A DNA stretch of 64,000 nucleotides from Haladaptatus paucihalophilus DX253 (GTDB taxonomy: Archaea > Halobacteriota > Halobacteria > Halobacteriales > Haladaptataceae): assembly GCF_000376445.1 (NCBI RefSeq), contig NZ_AQXI01000001.1, positions 1,954,962 to 2,018,961 of the forward strand. Direction: 5' to 3'. The position numbers and the translations under genes were made by a program. Positions 52,720 to 62,148 of this stretch are shown in pieces. The notes beneath the pieces were generated by a model. It saw only the letters and a list, made by a program, of their open reading frames with translations, was not told the DNA's origin and made no database searches. The stretch's first letter is position 1; every line of letters begins with the position of its first letter.

Positions 52720-52983
52720 TTATTTACTTTCCTTAAGTTCCTGTGTGTCAAGTTCTCCATCAAGATACCGCTCTCCGCTCTCAGTAATTACGTAGACACC
52801 GTTCCCTAGATGAGTTAGAAGGCCGTATTCCGAAAGGACTCGACATCGCTCCGCAACATACTGAGGTGAATAGCGTATCTTCCCTTTCTCTTGCATCTTC
52901 TTTGGAGAGCCAGAGCCGTGTTCCCGGATATATTCTAGAACGCGATCATCAACAAGAGACATCCAATCCCCAGAGTAGCGCAT
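52720..52983 (-). CDS. PhiH1-type winged-helix repressor (copy 2)
   Basis: Identical to 24952-25215. Two intact repressor genes mean double repressor dosage in the array. Confidence 0.82.
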   Translation of the reverse strand: MRYSGDWMSLVDDRVLEYIREHGSGSPKKMQEKGKIRYSPQYVAERCRVLSEYGLLTHLGNGVYVITESGERYLDGELDTQELKESK

Positions 52984-53435
52984 ATGAGATATGGACAACA
53001 TAGGAAGATATCCCCAATGAATCTCGTAATGACAGTAGAATCTGCTTCTTGTCGTGCTAGGAAAGATATATCTTATGTGCTCTATTCTAGACTCGCAAGG
53101 AAGCGAAACAGAACTCTGACTAGTCAAAATTTGTACTGAAAGGATTAGTCAGACCCGTGCTGTTCCACGGGTCTGTTCTGGGCTTCCTAGGACCGAAAGC
53201 CATGCAAACCAACGCAACACCGCCGTATAACGGTTCCGTCGTTAGTATCGCCGAAACGAACGCCCGCCCGAGCACCACTTTCACTTTCAGTGTGCATCAT
53301 GCTGAGCCTTATACCAGCACTGACAGAAATATTACCTTAGAGTCGCGCGTGAAACGTCCCGACGGGAGAGACGTCGGGAGCGTGTCTGTCACCGCGACTC
53401 GACCCGAAGCGGTCGAAAGCCACCGCGAGACAGAC

Positions 53436-53669
53436 ATGATTTCGGAGAACGTCAAACAAGCTAAAAGTACCGAATCGGCAAAAAACGAATGGAACGACGA
53501 CCCGTGGCGCTATCGCTGTCCCAACGGACACTCGTCTATCGAATACTATCGCGGCACCGATTCCTACTACTGCCAGACCTGCGGTGCGCACTTCCCGTCC
53601 ACCGGTCTACGCGACCTGAAGGCGGACGGCGGCGCGGCCAGCTCGCCGGGAGGTGAAGGCGATGAGTGA
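53436..53669 (+). CDS. Zinc-ribbon protein (copy 2)
   Basis: Identical to 25668-25901; the same doubt about the start applies. Confidence 0.6.
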   Translation: MISENVKQAKSTESAKNEWNDDPWRYRCPNGHSSIEYYRGTDSYYCQTCGAHFPSTGLRDLKADGGAASSPGGEGDE

Positions 53670-53835
53670 CGATCTTATCACGGCCATCCGCGACCAGAAC
53701 CGGATTCTCGAACGCCAGAACGCGATACTCACCCATCTGGCGTGGGTTCTCGACGAGGACGAACAGTCGCCAACGTCGTTCTTCACGCGGATAGACGACT
53801 GGAAGTTCGAGCAGGAACGGGAGGACCGCCGATGA
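53662..53835 (+). CDS. Small helical protein, 57 residues (copy 2)
   Basis: Identical to 25894-26067. Confidence 0.6.
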   Translation: MSDDLITAIRDQNRILERQNAILTHLAWVLDEDEQSPTSFFTRIDDWKFEQEREDRR

Positions 53836-54014
53836 GCCACGGAGTGCAGCGGCTCGACGACCACGACCCGAAGGAAGTGCTCGCGCAGTACGACACCCTC
53901 GAAGAGTACGTCCAAGACAAACAGGAGGAACTAGAAGTGATAGCAAACGGTGATTTCAGATCGGATTGGATAGCGAAGAAACTGCTCCGCGCGTACACGG
54001 AGGACTGGCAATGA
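53832..54014 (+). CDS. Small protein, 60 residues (copy 2)
   Basis: Identical to 26064-26246. Confidence 0.6.
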   Translation: MSHGVQRLDDHDPKEVLAQYDTLEEYVQDKQEELEVIANGDFRSDWIAKKLLRAYTEDWQ

Positions 54015-54022
54015 GCGCGAGT

Positions 54023-55249
54023 TCAGTCCAACAGGAGGTCGCGCAGTCCGGGATCGTCCTGAAGCGCGGTATGCAACTCCCTGATCGTCGCTCGACTCCC
54101 GGGGTTGAGGCCCGAAGACACGTCTCCAAACAGGTCGTCCTCGGCGTCGGTGACGGTTTCCGCCGCGCCTTGCGTCAGTGGCGCACCGCAGCCGGGGCAG
54201 AACCGCGAATGCTGACGGAGCGGCGTTCGGCACTGCGGGCACGCTTCGAGGTTGGGACGGGACGATTCTTCGTCCTCGTCGACGAGATCGTAGTGTGCGA
54301 GGATCGATTCGTTCAACTCCTCGTCGCGCACCCCGGAGTACACTTCGAACTGCGAGGAGTCCTTGACCCACGTCGCACGATGCTTGATGGCCTGCTCGTT
54401 CAAGCCTTCCCGAATCCATCGGCTGATGGCCGTCTTTCGGAAGTTGTGGGTGTTCACCCGGTCCCGGTCGATTCCGGCTTCGTCGGCGATCCACTTGATA
54501 CGTCGACCGAGGTACTGGTAGGACATCGCGCCGTCCTCCCCGTCCTCGACGAACCGAACCTTGTGGAACAACGCGGCTTCCTCCTCGTCGCTTCGGGGAT
54601 GGACGTCGAGCCAGTTGGCGACGTAGCCCCTCGACCAAGTGAGCGGGACGGTGCCAGTGGCACCTTTCACGTTCGCTTCTTCGTTGATGCTGACCGTCCC
54701 GGCGCGGTTGGTCAGGTCGACGTCGTGAATTCGAAGGCTCGCGATGGCTCCGATTCGGAGGCCGGTGTCCGCGATGAGCGAGACGAGCGCCTTGTCCCGC
54801 GGGTGACTCGCGGCTTCGAGCAGGTCCTCGATTTCCTCGTCGGTGAGCAAGTCGTTCGGATCAACGGTCCGCTCCGGACTGACACCGATTTTGATGTCGT
54901 CTGCCCAATCTCGGTCGCGGTAGCGGAAGAACTTCCGGAGAGCTTTCCGGTAGTTTCGAAGCGTTCCTTCAGCGAGTCCGTGGTCATGTTTCAGGGAGAA
55001 CAGCAATCCATCGACGGCGGTCTTGTCCTGCATCTCAGTGAGCGAAATGTCAGACCGTTCAGCGGCGAGACGGAGCCGGTTGATGTGGTTGACCATCGTA
55101 CCGGTGTTCACCTTTCCCTGCGCTTCCTCGTGCTGGATGAAGGCGATGATGGCGGCTCTATCTGCATCGGAAATGGAGGCCTCGCGGAGCTTCGCCAATT
55201 GGTTCTCGAACTTCCTGCCGTAGCCCTGTACTTCGTCGAAATCAACCAT
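54023..55249 (-). CDS. int: Tyrosine integrase with C-terminal zinc ribbon (copy 2)
   Basis: Identical to 26255-27481, with catalytic Arg165, His268, Arg271, His290 and Tyr304 intact. Its upstream region is attR: the 62 bp to 55311 are viral, and host DNA begins at 55322, so its promoter may partly differ from that of copy 1. Confidence 0.93.
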   Translation of the reverse strand: MVDFDEVQGYGRKFENQLAKLREASISDADRAAIIAFIQHEEAQGKVNTGTMVNHINRLRLAAERSDISLTEMQDKTAVDGLLFSLKHDHGLAEGTLRNYRKALRKFFRYRDRDWADDIKIGVSPERTVDPNDLLTDEEIEDLLEAASHPRDKALVSLIADTGLRIGAIASLRIHDVDLTNRAGTVSINEEANVKGATGTVPLTWSRGYVANWLDVHPRSDEEEAALFHKVRFVEDGEDGAMSYQYLGRRIKWIADEAGIDRDRVNTHNFRKTAISRWIREGLNEQAIKHRATWVKDSSQFEVYSGVRDEELNESILAHYDLVDEDEESSRPNLEACPQCRTPLRQHSRFCPGCGAPLTQGAAETVTDAEDDLFGDVSSGLNPGSRATIRELHTALQDDPGLRDLLLD

Positions 55250-55310
55250 CTATCTGACAGTCTCGCAGTCAGGGATTACAAAGGTATGTTCGGTAATCCG
55301 TGTGGGACTA

Positions 55311-55325
55311 TCAGAAATTTTCTGA
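55311..55325. other. attR, right provirus-host junction
   Basis: Identity with copy 1 ends at 55321. The junction lies inside a 15-bp inverted repeat, tcagaaa-t-tttctga (55311-55325). Its right arm is completed by host bases and is absent at the inter-copy junction. Dyad-symmetric cores suit tyrosine recombinases. No tRNA gene is visible here. The nearest host gene ends 43 bp further right. Confidence 0.7.
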
Positions 55326-55367
55326 CTCTCGTAGAAATCGCCCAGGTCGCGGAACGGACAGCGTATA

Positions 55368-57035
55368 TCATCCGTTTGTCGAGTTCGCGTGGTCGTCTTC
55401 CGTCGGATTCGTCCCGTCGAAGCTCGCAATCGACCGTCGCTGCACTGTTTCGATTTGGTCTACGAGTTCATCGACGGTACCGGTTTTTACCAAGAACCGT
55501 CTCGATGAGTTTTGTGATTTGACTTCGATCAAATCGCCGTTTACAGTCACGTAGTGGTTCCCGTGTACAGCCGAATTGAATCCGGAGCGGACGATATCTA
55601 TCGAATGTCGGAGGTACAATAGCACGTCCGGGACGGAAATCGTGTCGGAGTCTATCAGTGCAGCTAATCGACTGAACGTGTCGTCACGGGATTCCGTTCG
55701 ACCGAGAACGTCGGTGTCGAACCGAATCGTCGATTCGCCACAGATAGCACCACAATCGCTACTGCAGGTGATTTTTCCGTTCGCCTCGATTCGGGCGAGC
55801 GGTTGGGAGAGGGCACGACAACAGACGTTACAGTAGGCACGAATCGTCGGCTCGTTCCGTCCAGTACCGGCGTCGAGTCCGGCGACGTCGACGGCGTTTT
55901 GCCACGAACCGAAATGGTTGTAGTACGTCATCCCGGAGAACGGGCCCTGTTCTTCCATTTCCTTTCGTTGAGGAACGTGACTGAGAATCTTCGCGAGCCG
56001 TCGTAATCCGAGTACCAGCTCCCGATTCTCGATTCCATCTCGTCGGGAGTGACGGGTTTCCAATCCCGCTGCCTCCAGCGCAGCGTTCCAAGTGCCGTAT
56101 CTATCGAGATACGTCTTCGGGCTGTGAGACCCTCGTTTCCACATTTCTTCGGCGGTGGGAGAGTGTTCCAGTTCCGTAGCGAGATGGCGTAATTCGTCCA
56201 GAAGCGTCCGTTCGTCGATTCTAGCGCTGTCACTCCGTTTGAGACGGTCCTGACACAATCCGGCATCGGCGAGAGCATTTACCCAGGAACCAAATCGGCG
56301 CCGGTAGGTAGCAGCGCTATACTCACCGAGCTCGTCCATTTCGGTCGATGTCGGTGAGCGGCCGAGAACCCCGGCCATCCGCCGGATTTCGTCACGCATT
56401 TCCTGATTCGAAAACCGTCGGGGGGTGGACTTGTCGAACGTCTCCGAAAGCTCTGCTCTCTCTATCGCTTCGTTCCACGAACCGAATCGACGTCGGTACG
56501 TCGATGGAGAAAACCGACCTTGTTCGGCCATTTCGGTCGATGTCGGGATTCGATCGAGTGATTCCGCCAATTCCGAGAGGGCTCGAAGCAATTCGTCTTC
56601 GGAGACTTTCACACCCCGTGTTCGCGGCGTCAATCCGGCCTCTTTCACCGCCGTCTGCCACGAGCCGAACCGTTCGAGATACGTTGACGGAGAATGCGTA
56701 CCACGTTCCCGCATATCCTCTCGCGTCGGCGTCCGACCTAGCGAATTTGCAAGCGTTTGAATATCCGAGAGGAGTTCCGCGTCCGAATACTTGGGTCGAG
56801 TACGGGAGTTAGGGGTGAGACCGGCCTGACAGATTGCGTCGTTCCAGGAACCGAATCGGGACTGGTACGTGCTGGGCGAGTACGCTCCGTGAATTTCCAT
56901 TTCCCGCATACTCGGAGTTCCGTCAAGCCGATTCGCGATTAGTTGAAGTTCTGCGAGGAGCTTCTCCTCCGCTATCCGACCCCTATGAGAGGAGACAGAT
57001 CGGCAGACATTCTTCGCAGAATTCCTTTTCTTCAA
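55368..57035 (-). CDS. Protein of six homing-endonuclease-associated repeats
   Basis: A 555-residue host protein. Residues about 20-385 hold six repeats of about 58-62 residues, each with a core like SPSTYxxRFGSWxxAxxxAGL; this is the HNH/homing-endonuclease-associated repeat, a small helical DNA-binding unit. A zinc-binding region follows (CNVCC about 396-400, CSSDCGAIC about 420-428), then a helical part and a short beta end (HYVTVNGDLIEVKS). No HNH or other nuclease site is seen, so it may be a repeat DNA-binding protein. No in-frame ATG exists near the start; TTG 57035 is supported by a TATA box 30 bp upstream. Its 3' end lies 43 bp from attR. Confidence 0.8.
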   Translation of the reverse strand: MKKRNSAKNVCRSVSSHRGRIAEEKLLAELQLIANRLDGTPSMREMEIHGAYSPSTYQSRFGSWNDAICQAGLTPNSRTRPKYSDAELLSDIQTLANSLGRTPTREDMRERGTHSPSTYLERFGSWQTAVKEAGLTPRTRGVKVSEDELLRALSELAESLDRIPTSTEMAEQGRFSPSTYRRRFGSWNEAIERAELSETFDKSTPRRFSNQEMRDEIRRMAGVLGRSPTSTEMDELGEYSAATYRRRFGSWVNALADAGLCQDRLKRSDSARIDERTLLDELRHLATELEHSPTAEEMWKRGSHSPKTYLDRYGTWNAALEAAGLETRHSRRDGIENRELVLGLRRLAKILSHVPQRKEMEEQGPFSGMTYYNHFGSWQNAVDVAGLDAGTGRNEPTIRAYCNVCCRALSQPLARIEANGKITCSSDCGAICGESTIRFDTDVLGRTESRDDTFSRLAALIDSDTISVPDVLLYLRHSIDIVRSGFNSAVHGNHYVTVNGDLIEVKSQNSSRRFLVKTGTVDELVDQIETVQRRSIASFDGTNPTEDDHANSTNG

Positions 57036-57465
57036 TGCAGATTATGGAATACCACAATGTCATATAAACATTCGTGTACAAACAATATTTCTTCCGAAGA
57101 AGAGACCATTCGTAGGAGTGAATCTTAATATTACCACATAGAATACAATATTATAGCAAATGATTGCTGAAGACCGTGGTAATGCACGATTTATAGGTCC
57201 ATGCGCGAAGTTGTCATTCGACAACCCAGTTTACCGTCTCCAGATAATTACCGCTGGAGCGTTCGGTACGGCCGAGTTATCGAATACGACCATATGACAG
57301 AATAACAATAAATAGATGGCGCTACGGAGGCATCGGTGTCCTAATAAACGCGGTAGCAAAACGAACGGCTCTCTTCGACCGAAAGACGGCGAACGTTCCG
57401 TGACGGACGAATTACAGACACCAGTCCCTCGGACCCCCTGCATTTCAACTGGAAGATTCGACCGC
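57036..57465. other. Intergenic region, 430 bp
   Basis: Between the DUF5789-type gene (stop at 57466) and the repeat-protein gene. The part near 57040-57160 is AT-rich and holds the promoter. The rest (about 57170-57460) shows no convincing frame, hairpin or RNA gene; short open frames on both strands look like chance. Confidence 0.5.
57062..57068 (-). promoter_or_regulatory. TATA box of the repeat-protein gene
   Basis: TTTATAT on the minus strand is centred 30 bp before the TTG at 57035, consistent with a leaderless transcript and with the TTG start. Confidence 0.5.
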
Positions 57466-57846
57466 CTACTGCCAGTTCGTCTCCGACTCGGCGTCGGTTT
57501 CTTCTTCGTCTAACTCGCGCACTTCCCGCTCGTCGTTGTACTCGGCCGTGCCGCCAGCTTTGCCGGAAATCTCGTTGTACACTGCTTCCCGAGCCTCCTC
57601 GGGAGATTCGTAGCGTTCGTCCACGAGACGGTCGAAGACGCTTCCCAGTGTCTCGGTTTCGTTCGGCAAGTCGAGTGGCTGGTCGCCGTACTCCGTCGCC
57701 AACTCCTCGCTCGTCGTCGGATACTTGTGCTCGCCCAGCATCCGACCCGCATCGCCGAGCGCGTCTTCGACTCGTTCCGCCCGATCACGTTGTCGTTTCC
57801 GTGCGTTTTCCTGCACGCGTTCGGCGTCGTGATGCTCGTCGGACAT
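57466..57846 (-). CDS. DUF5789-type haloarchaeal protein
   Basis: A 126-residue, acidic, highly charged protein from ATG 57846 (the longer frame upstream reads as non-coding). The core GEHKYPTTSEELATEYGDQP ... LPNETETLGSVFDRL ... SPEEAREAVYNEISGKAGG matches the small haloarchaeal family I recall as DUF5789 (related to DUF2795). Role unknown. Its REAVYNE codons (57572-57592) are the exact 21 bases also found inside vapB of provirus copy 1. Confidence 0.8.
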   Translation of the reverse strand: MSDEHHDAERVQENARKRQRDRAERVEDALGDAGRMLGEHKYPTTSEELATEYGDQPLDLPNETETLGSVFDRLVDERYESPEEAREAVYNEISGKAGGTAEYNDEREVRELDEEETDAESETNWQ

Positions 57847-57999
57847 GGTTCTGTCCCAAGTTACACGATGCCGTCTGAAATTCATACTGGCCATCGAACG
57901 GAGCGGCAGCGGTCGCCGTCTCACCGTTGTCTTCTCCGCGCACCACCATTTCTTCACATCTCGCTCTCTCTCACTCTCGCCGGTTCGCACCACCATCCC

Positions 58000-58488
58000 T
58001 CACTTCTCGACTTCGAGCAAGGCGACGCGTTCACAGACGATATCGGTGAGGTCGGCGGTCGTCGCCGCCAGTTCGCGTTCCGAGACGGAGAAGAACTCGA
58101 AGACCGATTCGCGGTCCGGAGTGTCGAGCGTACCGCCGGGCGTCAGAACATCGGCGACGGCTTCGCTCGCGGGGGTCTCCCGTTCGCCGTCCACGACGAC
58201 GACGACATCCCGTTCTCCCTCCGAGACGCCCATCTCCAACGCCTGATTGATCTGACGGCGACCCGCCGCGTACAGGAGGATTTCGACGGCGCGGTCGCGG
58301 GCGACGTTTTCGCCGCGCTCGAACGCCCGGTTCGCGTGCTCCACCGCCGATTCGAGATGCTCCCGTCCGGCCACGTAGTCGGCGTCGAACGCCTGTATCG
58401 CACAGTCGAACTCGTCGCCGATATTGCCGAGGCGACCCACGAACTCGTTCACGTCGGCGACAGTTGCGGTCCCTTCGACCAGTTTCAT
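58000..58488 (-). CDS. cgi121: KEOPS complex subunit Cgi121
   Basis: A 162-residue protein, of usual length. It shows the Cgi121/TPRKB pattern: [26 protein letters not shown], then [22 protein letters not shown] and the end beta region. In KEOPS (Kae1-Bud32-Cgi121-Pcc1) it binds the tRNA 3' end and supports t6A modification at position 37. It overlaps the Hel308 gene stop by four bases (ATGA), a gene pair common in haloarchaea. Confidence 0.9.
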   Translation of the reverse strand: MKLVEGTATVADVNEFVGRLGNIGDEFDCAIQAFDADYVAGREHLESAVEHANRAFERGENVARDRAVEILLYAAGRRQINQALEMGVSEGERDVVVVVDGERETPASEAVADVLTPGGTLDTPDRESVFEFFSVSERELAATTADLTDIVCERVALLEVEK

Positions 58489-60743
58489 TCGAAATCACCG
58501 AGGCTCTGTTGTCCCCCGTCGTTCGTCGCTCGGGCGCTCGTCGCCGCCGTCTCGGCGTCCGCCTCGACGTCATCGAGCGACGGGTCCTGCCGCCCGACGT
58601 TTTCGAGGATGTTTTCGGCCGTCTTTTTCCGGCCGCGGAGCGCACCGAGAACGACGGATTTGTCGGCTTCGCGGAGGTCGGCCCGGGATTCGATACCGGC
58701 TTCGTACAACCGACGGGCGCGTTTTCGACCGACGTTCCGAACGCCCGCGAGGTCGAGCAGTTCCTCCTCGACGCCGTACTCGACCCGTTTCCGTGCTTCC
58801 CGGACGGCCGTGGTGGTCGCCGACGGAATTCCCTCGGCGTCGTCACGCTGGAGTTCGGCTGCGAGCCGTTCGGCCGCGTTGAGCAACCACTGTGCCGTTT
58901 CGACCTTCCCGCGGATGTCGCCGGGGCCGATGGCGTACCGTTCGGTGATGCGATCTTCGTCGAGTTCGCTCGCCCAGTCTTCGAGCAGGCGGGCGGTCTT
59001 CAACGCGGAGAGCCAGTCTTCGAACGCGTTGTCCTCGAACTCCGAGGGCATGTGACCGAGGAACTCGGGTTCGCGCTCGTAGGCTATCTCCGTGTATCGT
59101 TCGCGGTCGCCCGACCGGAGGTAGAGTTGATACATGTCCGGCGTGCGCGAGACGAGGTGGTACAGTCCGAGCGCGGTCGGTTTCCCGTCCGCATCGCGCA
59201 GTCCGTCGATGATTTCGGCGGCGCTCATCGGGTCGAGGTAGAGTTGCGAGACGCGGTGGCCGAGACCGGTGGCGCGCAATCGGTCGTCCCGTTCGAGGAA
59301 CCCGTTCCGGTCGAGGTAATCGAGGACGTGTTGGGTGACGGTTTCGAGTCGCCCCGTTTCGTCGGTCTGGGTCGCGTACAGCGTCCGTTCGAGGAAGTCG
59401 AGGAGTTCCTCCTCGGTCCCCGCGAACCCGGACGCGACGGTGGCGAGGATGTGCGTTCGGAGCGCGGGTTCGGCGGCGAGTTTCGAGTGGACCGGTTCCG
59501 GGTCGGCCCAGACGTATTGGTCGAACAGTTCCTGCAGTTCGTCGTGGCTCTTGGCGATGAGCACGGCCTCGCCGTGCGGGTCGAGACCGGGACGTCCGGC
59601 CCGCCCGAACATCTGGTGCACTTCGAGCACGTCGAGCGGTTGCATACCGCCGATATCGCCGTCGTAGCGCCGCCAGTCGCGGACGATGACCCGTCGACTC
59701 GGCGTGTTCACGCCCGCCGCGAGCGTCGGCGTCGCGCTGATGACTTTGATGAGTTTGTCGCGGAAGGCGTCCTCCACCAGCGACCGATGGTCACTGGCGA
59801 GACCCGCGTGGTGAAACGCGGCTCCCTTTTCGATGGCCGTCGCGAGGTCGTCGCTCGTTTCGGTGTCGCTCACGTCCCGGATTTGGTCGGCGATGTCGAG
59901 CAGATCCCGACGTTCGTCGTCCGTGAGGTGTGTCTTCGTCACGTCCGCGAGTCGCTTCGCCGCGGCCTCCGCGTGGCGGCGGGAGTTGACGAACACGAGC
60001 GACGACCCGCCGTCTTCGAGCGTATCGCGAACGAGCGCGGCGGTTTCCTTCTCGTTTCCGCGGGCGAGTTCCTGCTGTGTCCCGTCGTCGAAGTGGAGCG
60101 CCTGCCCGTAGAGAACGCCCTTCCTGAGGTCGATGGGTCGCCACGTCGAATCGACGAGGGTGGCGTCGAGCCAGTCGGCCATCTCGCCCGCGTTGCCGAC
60201 GGTCGCCGACAGCGCCACGGTCTGGAGGTCCGGGTTGACGCGACGTAGTTTGGCGAGCGTCACTTCGAGCGTCGGACCACGGTGCGCGTCGTTGACGAGG
60301 TGAACTTCGTCGGCGACGACACAGGAGAGGTCGTCGATCCACTTCGCGCCGTTTCGGACGAGCGAGTCCACCTTCTCGCTCGTGGCGACGATGATGTCTC
60401 TCGAAGCGAGCCAATCCCCGTCGCTCTCGTAGTTTCCGGTCGAGACGCCGATGGAGACGCCGTACTGTTCGAACTCCTCGAACTCCTCTTTCTTCTCGCT
60501 GGCGAGCGCCCGGAGGGGGACGATGTAGAGGGCTTTGCCACCACGGGCGACGCTGGACAGCATTGCGAGTTCCGCGATGAACGTCTTTCCGCTCGCCGTC
60601 GGAATGCTGGCGACGACGCTCTCACCCTCGGTGATTCCCGCTTCGACCGCTTCCGCTTGGGGCGGGTAGAGTTCCTCGATTCCCTGCGCGTGGAAGTGTT
60701 CGGGAACGCCGTCCGGCAAGCCCGTCAAGTCGGCGACGTTCAC
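58485..60743 (-). CDS. hel308: ATP-dependent DNA helicase Hel308
   Basis: A 752-residue superfamily 2 helicase. Q-motif-like YPPQAEAV at about 26-33; motif I PTASGKT at 48-54; motif II DEVH at 145-148; motif III SATV near 176-179; motif [12 protein letters not shown] near 365-374. A winged-helix and a ratchet domain follow, and the helix-hairpin-helix end ([22 protein letters not shown]) near 645-667. Unwinds lagging strands at stalled forks; 3'-5'. The C-terminus has a PIP-like QQSLGDF. Upstream it is divergent from the phosphorylase. Confidence 0.95.
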   Translation of the reverse strand: MNVADLTGLPDGVPEHFHAQGIEELYPPQAEAVEAGITEGESVVASIPTASGKTFIAELAMLSSVARGGKALYIVPLRALASEKKEEFEEFEQYGVSIGVSTGNYESDGDWLASRDIIVATSEKVDSLVRNGAKWIDDLSCVVADEVHLVNDAHRGPTLEVTLAKLRRVNPDLQTVALSATVGNAGEMADWLDATLVDSTWRPIDLRKGVLYGQALHFDDGTQQELARGNEKETAALVRDTLEDGGSSLVFVNSRRHAEAAAKRLADVTKTHLTDDERRDLLDIADQIRDVSDTETSDDLATAIEKGAAFHHAGLASDHRSLVEDAFRDKLIKVISATPTLAAGVNTPSRRVIVRDWRRYDGDIGGMQPLDVLEVHQMFGRAGRPGLDPHGEAVLIAKSHDELQELFDQYVWADPEPVHSKLAAEPALRTHILATVASGFAGTEEELLDFLERTLYATQTDETGRLETVTQHVLDYLDRNGFLERDDRLRATGLGHRVSQLYLDPMSAAEIIDGLRDADGKPTALGLYHLVSRTPDMYQLYLRSGDRERYTEIAYEREPEFLGHMPSEFEDNAFEDWLSALKTARLLEDWASELDEDRITERYAIGPGDIRGKVETAQWLLNAAERLAAELQRDDAEGIPSATTTAVREARKRVEYGVEEELLDLAGVRNVGRKRARRLYEAGIESRADLREADKSVVLGALRGRKKTAENILENVGRQDPSLDDVEADAETAATSARATNDGGQQSLGDFE

Positions 60744-60866
60744 GCACGCTCACCTTGCGTGCGCGGTGCGATTCCGGTCATTACCCTCGTTTGGCGCGTC
60801 TTCCCGTTTAAACTGTCGGGTGGCCGCCGAGGAAAGCTATTTTCCAGACGATTGTGATGTTCGAGT

Positions 60867-61619
60867 ATGCCGATTCCAAAGTACGGCGACAAATACGACG
60901 CTCCAGCGTTGTTCTCGCCGGAGGAAGCCGTGGGCGCTCACGGCGGCGCGCTTCCCGAGATGCCGAAAGCGGTCATCCTCGGCTTCGAGGACGAACTGTT
61001 CGAAGCGGTGGACGAGCGAGCGACGGAGAGCGTGAACTACGTTCGAAATCAGACGGTCCGGTTGCTCTCCGAGGAGGTCGGCTTCATCGGCGACTTCGGC
61101 ATCGGACCGACCGTCACCGCAATCGTCGCGGAGAACGCGATTGCGGCGGGCGCGGAGGTGGTTTGTGTTCTCTGTGGCTGTGCCGGATTGCAGACGGACG
61201 TCCCGCTCTCGGATGCGATTCTCCCGACGCGAGCGGTCCGCGACGACGGAATTTCACAGCACTATCTCCCACCGGAGGAGACGGTGACATCGACGCCAGC
61301 GGTAACGGACCATCTTGAATCGGCGCTTTCGGATACCGGAATCGGCACGCACCGCGGTCCGACGTGGTCGATGGGAGCGATGTACCGCGAGACGGAACCC
61401 GAAATCGAACACTACGCGAACGAAGGCGTCCTCTCGCTCGGCATGGCGGAAGCGGCTCTGCTGGCTGTCGCCGAGTATCGCGGCGTAGATGCGGGTGTCG
61501 TCCACCAAATCGGCGACTATCTCACGGCGGACGACTGGGTGCCGAATTCGGACGAACGGTCCTCGCTCCCGTCGATGCTGGGCCCGACGGTCGCGGCGCT
61601 TCGAACGTACGTTTCGTGA
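60867..61619 (+). CDS. Nucleoside phosphorylase (PNP/UDP family)
   Basis: A 250-residue protein of the PNP/uridine phosphorylase family: GFIGDFGIGPTVTAIVAENAIAAGA (phosphate and dimer region), SMGAMYRETEPEIEHYANEGVLSLGMAEAALLAVAEYRG (base and ribose region with the usual Glu-Met-Glu-like part; here LGMAEAALLAVA). It splits nucleosides with phosphate in salvage. Substrate (uridine or purine) cannot be told. A TATA-like sequence near 60833-60842 lies about 27-30 bp before the ATG, suggesting a leaderless transcript. Confidence 0.85.
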   Translation: MPIPKYGDKYDAPALFSPEEAVGAHGGALPEMPKAVILGFEDELFEAVDERATESVNYVRNQTVRLLSEEVGFIGDFGIGPTVTAIVAENAIAAGAEVVCVLCGCAGLQTDVPLSDAILPTRAVRDDGISQHYLPPEETVTSTPAVTDHLESALSDTGIGTHRGPTWSMGAMYRETEPEIEHYANEGVLSLGMAEAALLAVAEYRGVDAGVVHQIGDYLTADDWVPNSDERSSLPSMLGPTVAALRTYVS

Positions 61620-61688
61620 GGTTCATCGTTTGGTTATCGGCCACTTCGCTCCGTCATCCATTTGAGGGCACACGGCAGAGTGGTAGCT

Positions 61689-61931
61689 ATGAAGATAGAA
61701 TACGACCGGAACACCTGCACGGGGATGTTCCAGTGCACCGCGGAGTGGGAGAAATTCGTCGAAAACCGCGAGGAAGGCAAGGCCGACCTGCTGGAGGGCG
61801 AGGAGGTCGAGGAGGGAATCTTCGTCCGCGAAGTTCCCGAAGGGGAAGAGTTCGACGCCGAGATGGCCGCCCGCGTCTGTCCCGTGGACGCGATTAAAGT
61901 GTACGACGACGACGGCGAACAGATAGTCTAA
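61689..61931 (+). CDS. Ferredoxin, 3Fe-4S type pattern
   Basis: An 80-residue acidic protein from ATG 61689 (the longer frame upstream is shadow). It has only three cysteines: CTGMFQC (9 and 15) and CPVDAI (about 65-70). The C-x5-C ... CP spacing is that of single 3Fe-4S ferredoxins, unlike the plant-type 2Fe-2S ferredoxin that is the main one in haloarchaea. A middle acidic insertion (about 25-55) lengthens it. Electron carrier to a partner not encoded here. Confidence 0.8.
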   Translation: MKIEYDRNTCTGMFQCTAEWEKFVENREEGKADLLEGEEVEEGIFVREVPEGEEFDAEMAARVCPVDAIKVYDDDGEQIV

Positions 61932-62148
61932 CGGGAAATAAATCGGAATTACGCTGAACTCACTGTATTGTACTGGAGTGTATACTGTAGAATACTGAAT
62001 TACACTGTATTGCACTAAAAATTACAGAATACTACGGATTGTTCGGAAGACGAATCGACGAGGGGGAATATTTCGAGTGGAAACCGTACGGCGGATACGG
62101 GACAGATGGGCAGTCGAAGGATTCCGACGTCGAACCGTAGCTATTGTT
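61932..62148. other. AT-rich spacer between convergent ferredoxin and orc1 genes
   Basis: Contains a local AT-rich run (about 61935-62040) with repeated actgtatt/tactg words and imperfect self-complementarity. No gene seen. It may act as a bidirectional terminator region for the two convergent genes. Confidence 0.4.

Larger units (their letters stand above)
27543..55321. mobile_element. Sphaerolipovirus-like provirus, copy 2 (complete)
   Basis: This is a complete head-to-tail second unit. It starts at the inter-copy junction (the sequence after 27553 is the viral left end) and ends at 55321, where identity with copy 1 stops and host DNA begins. Only ten substitutions from copy 1 were found: four in 29319-29330, one at 38294, two at 40084 and 40087, and three at 46755, 46757 and 46769. 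No indels were found, since all coordinates keep the same offset. Confidence 0.9.

Noticed and set aside
1-55321. Insertion sequences or transposases in the provirus cargo islands
   Set aside because: No transposase frames or terminal inverted repeats were found around the AT-rich islands.
53966-55522. Plus-strand frame of 518 codons that crosses attR, which could suggest a host gene split by integration
   Set aside because: Most of it is antisense of the integrase, and the host part overlaps the repeat-protein gene by 150 bp. No evidence of a real gene.
58464-60248. Plus-strand frame of 594 codons opposite Hel308
   Set aside because: Hel308 has all helicase motifs; the opposite frame is its shadow.
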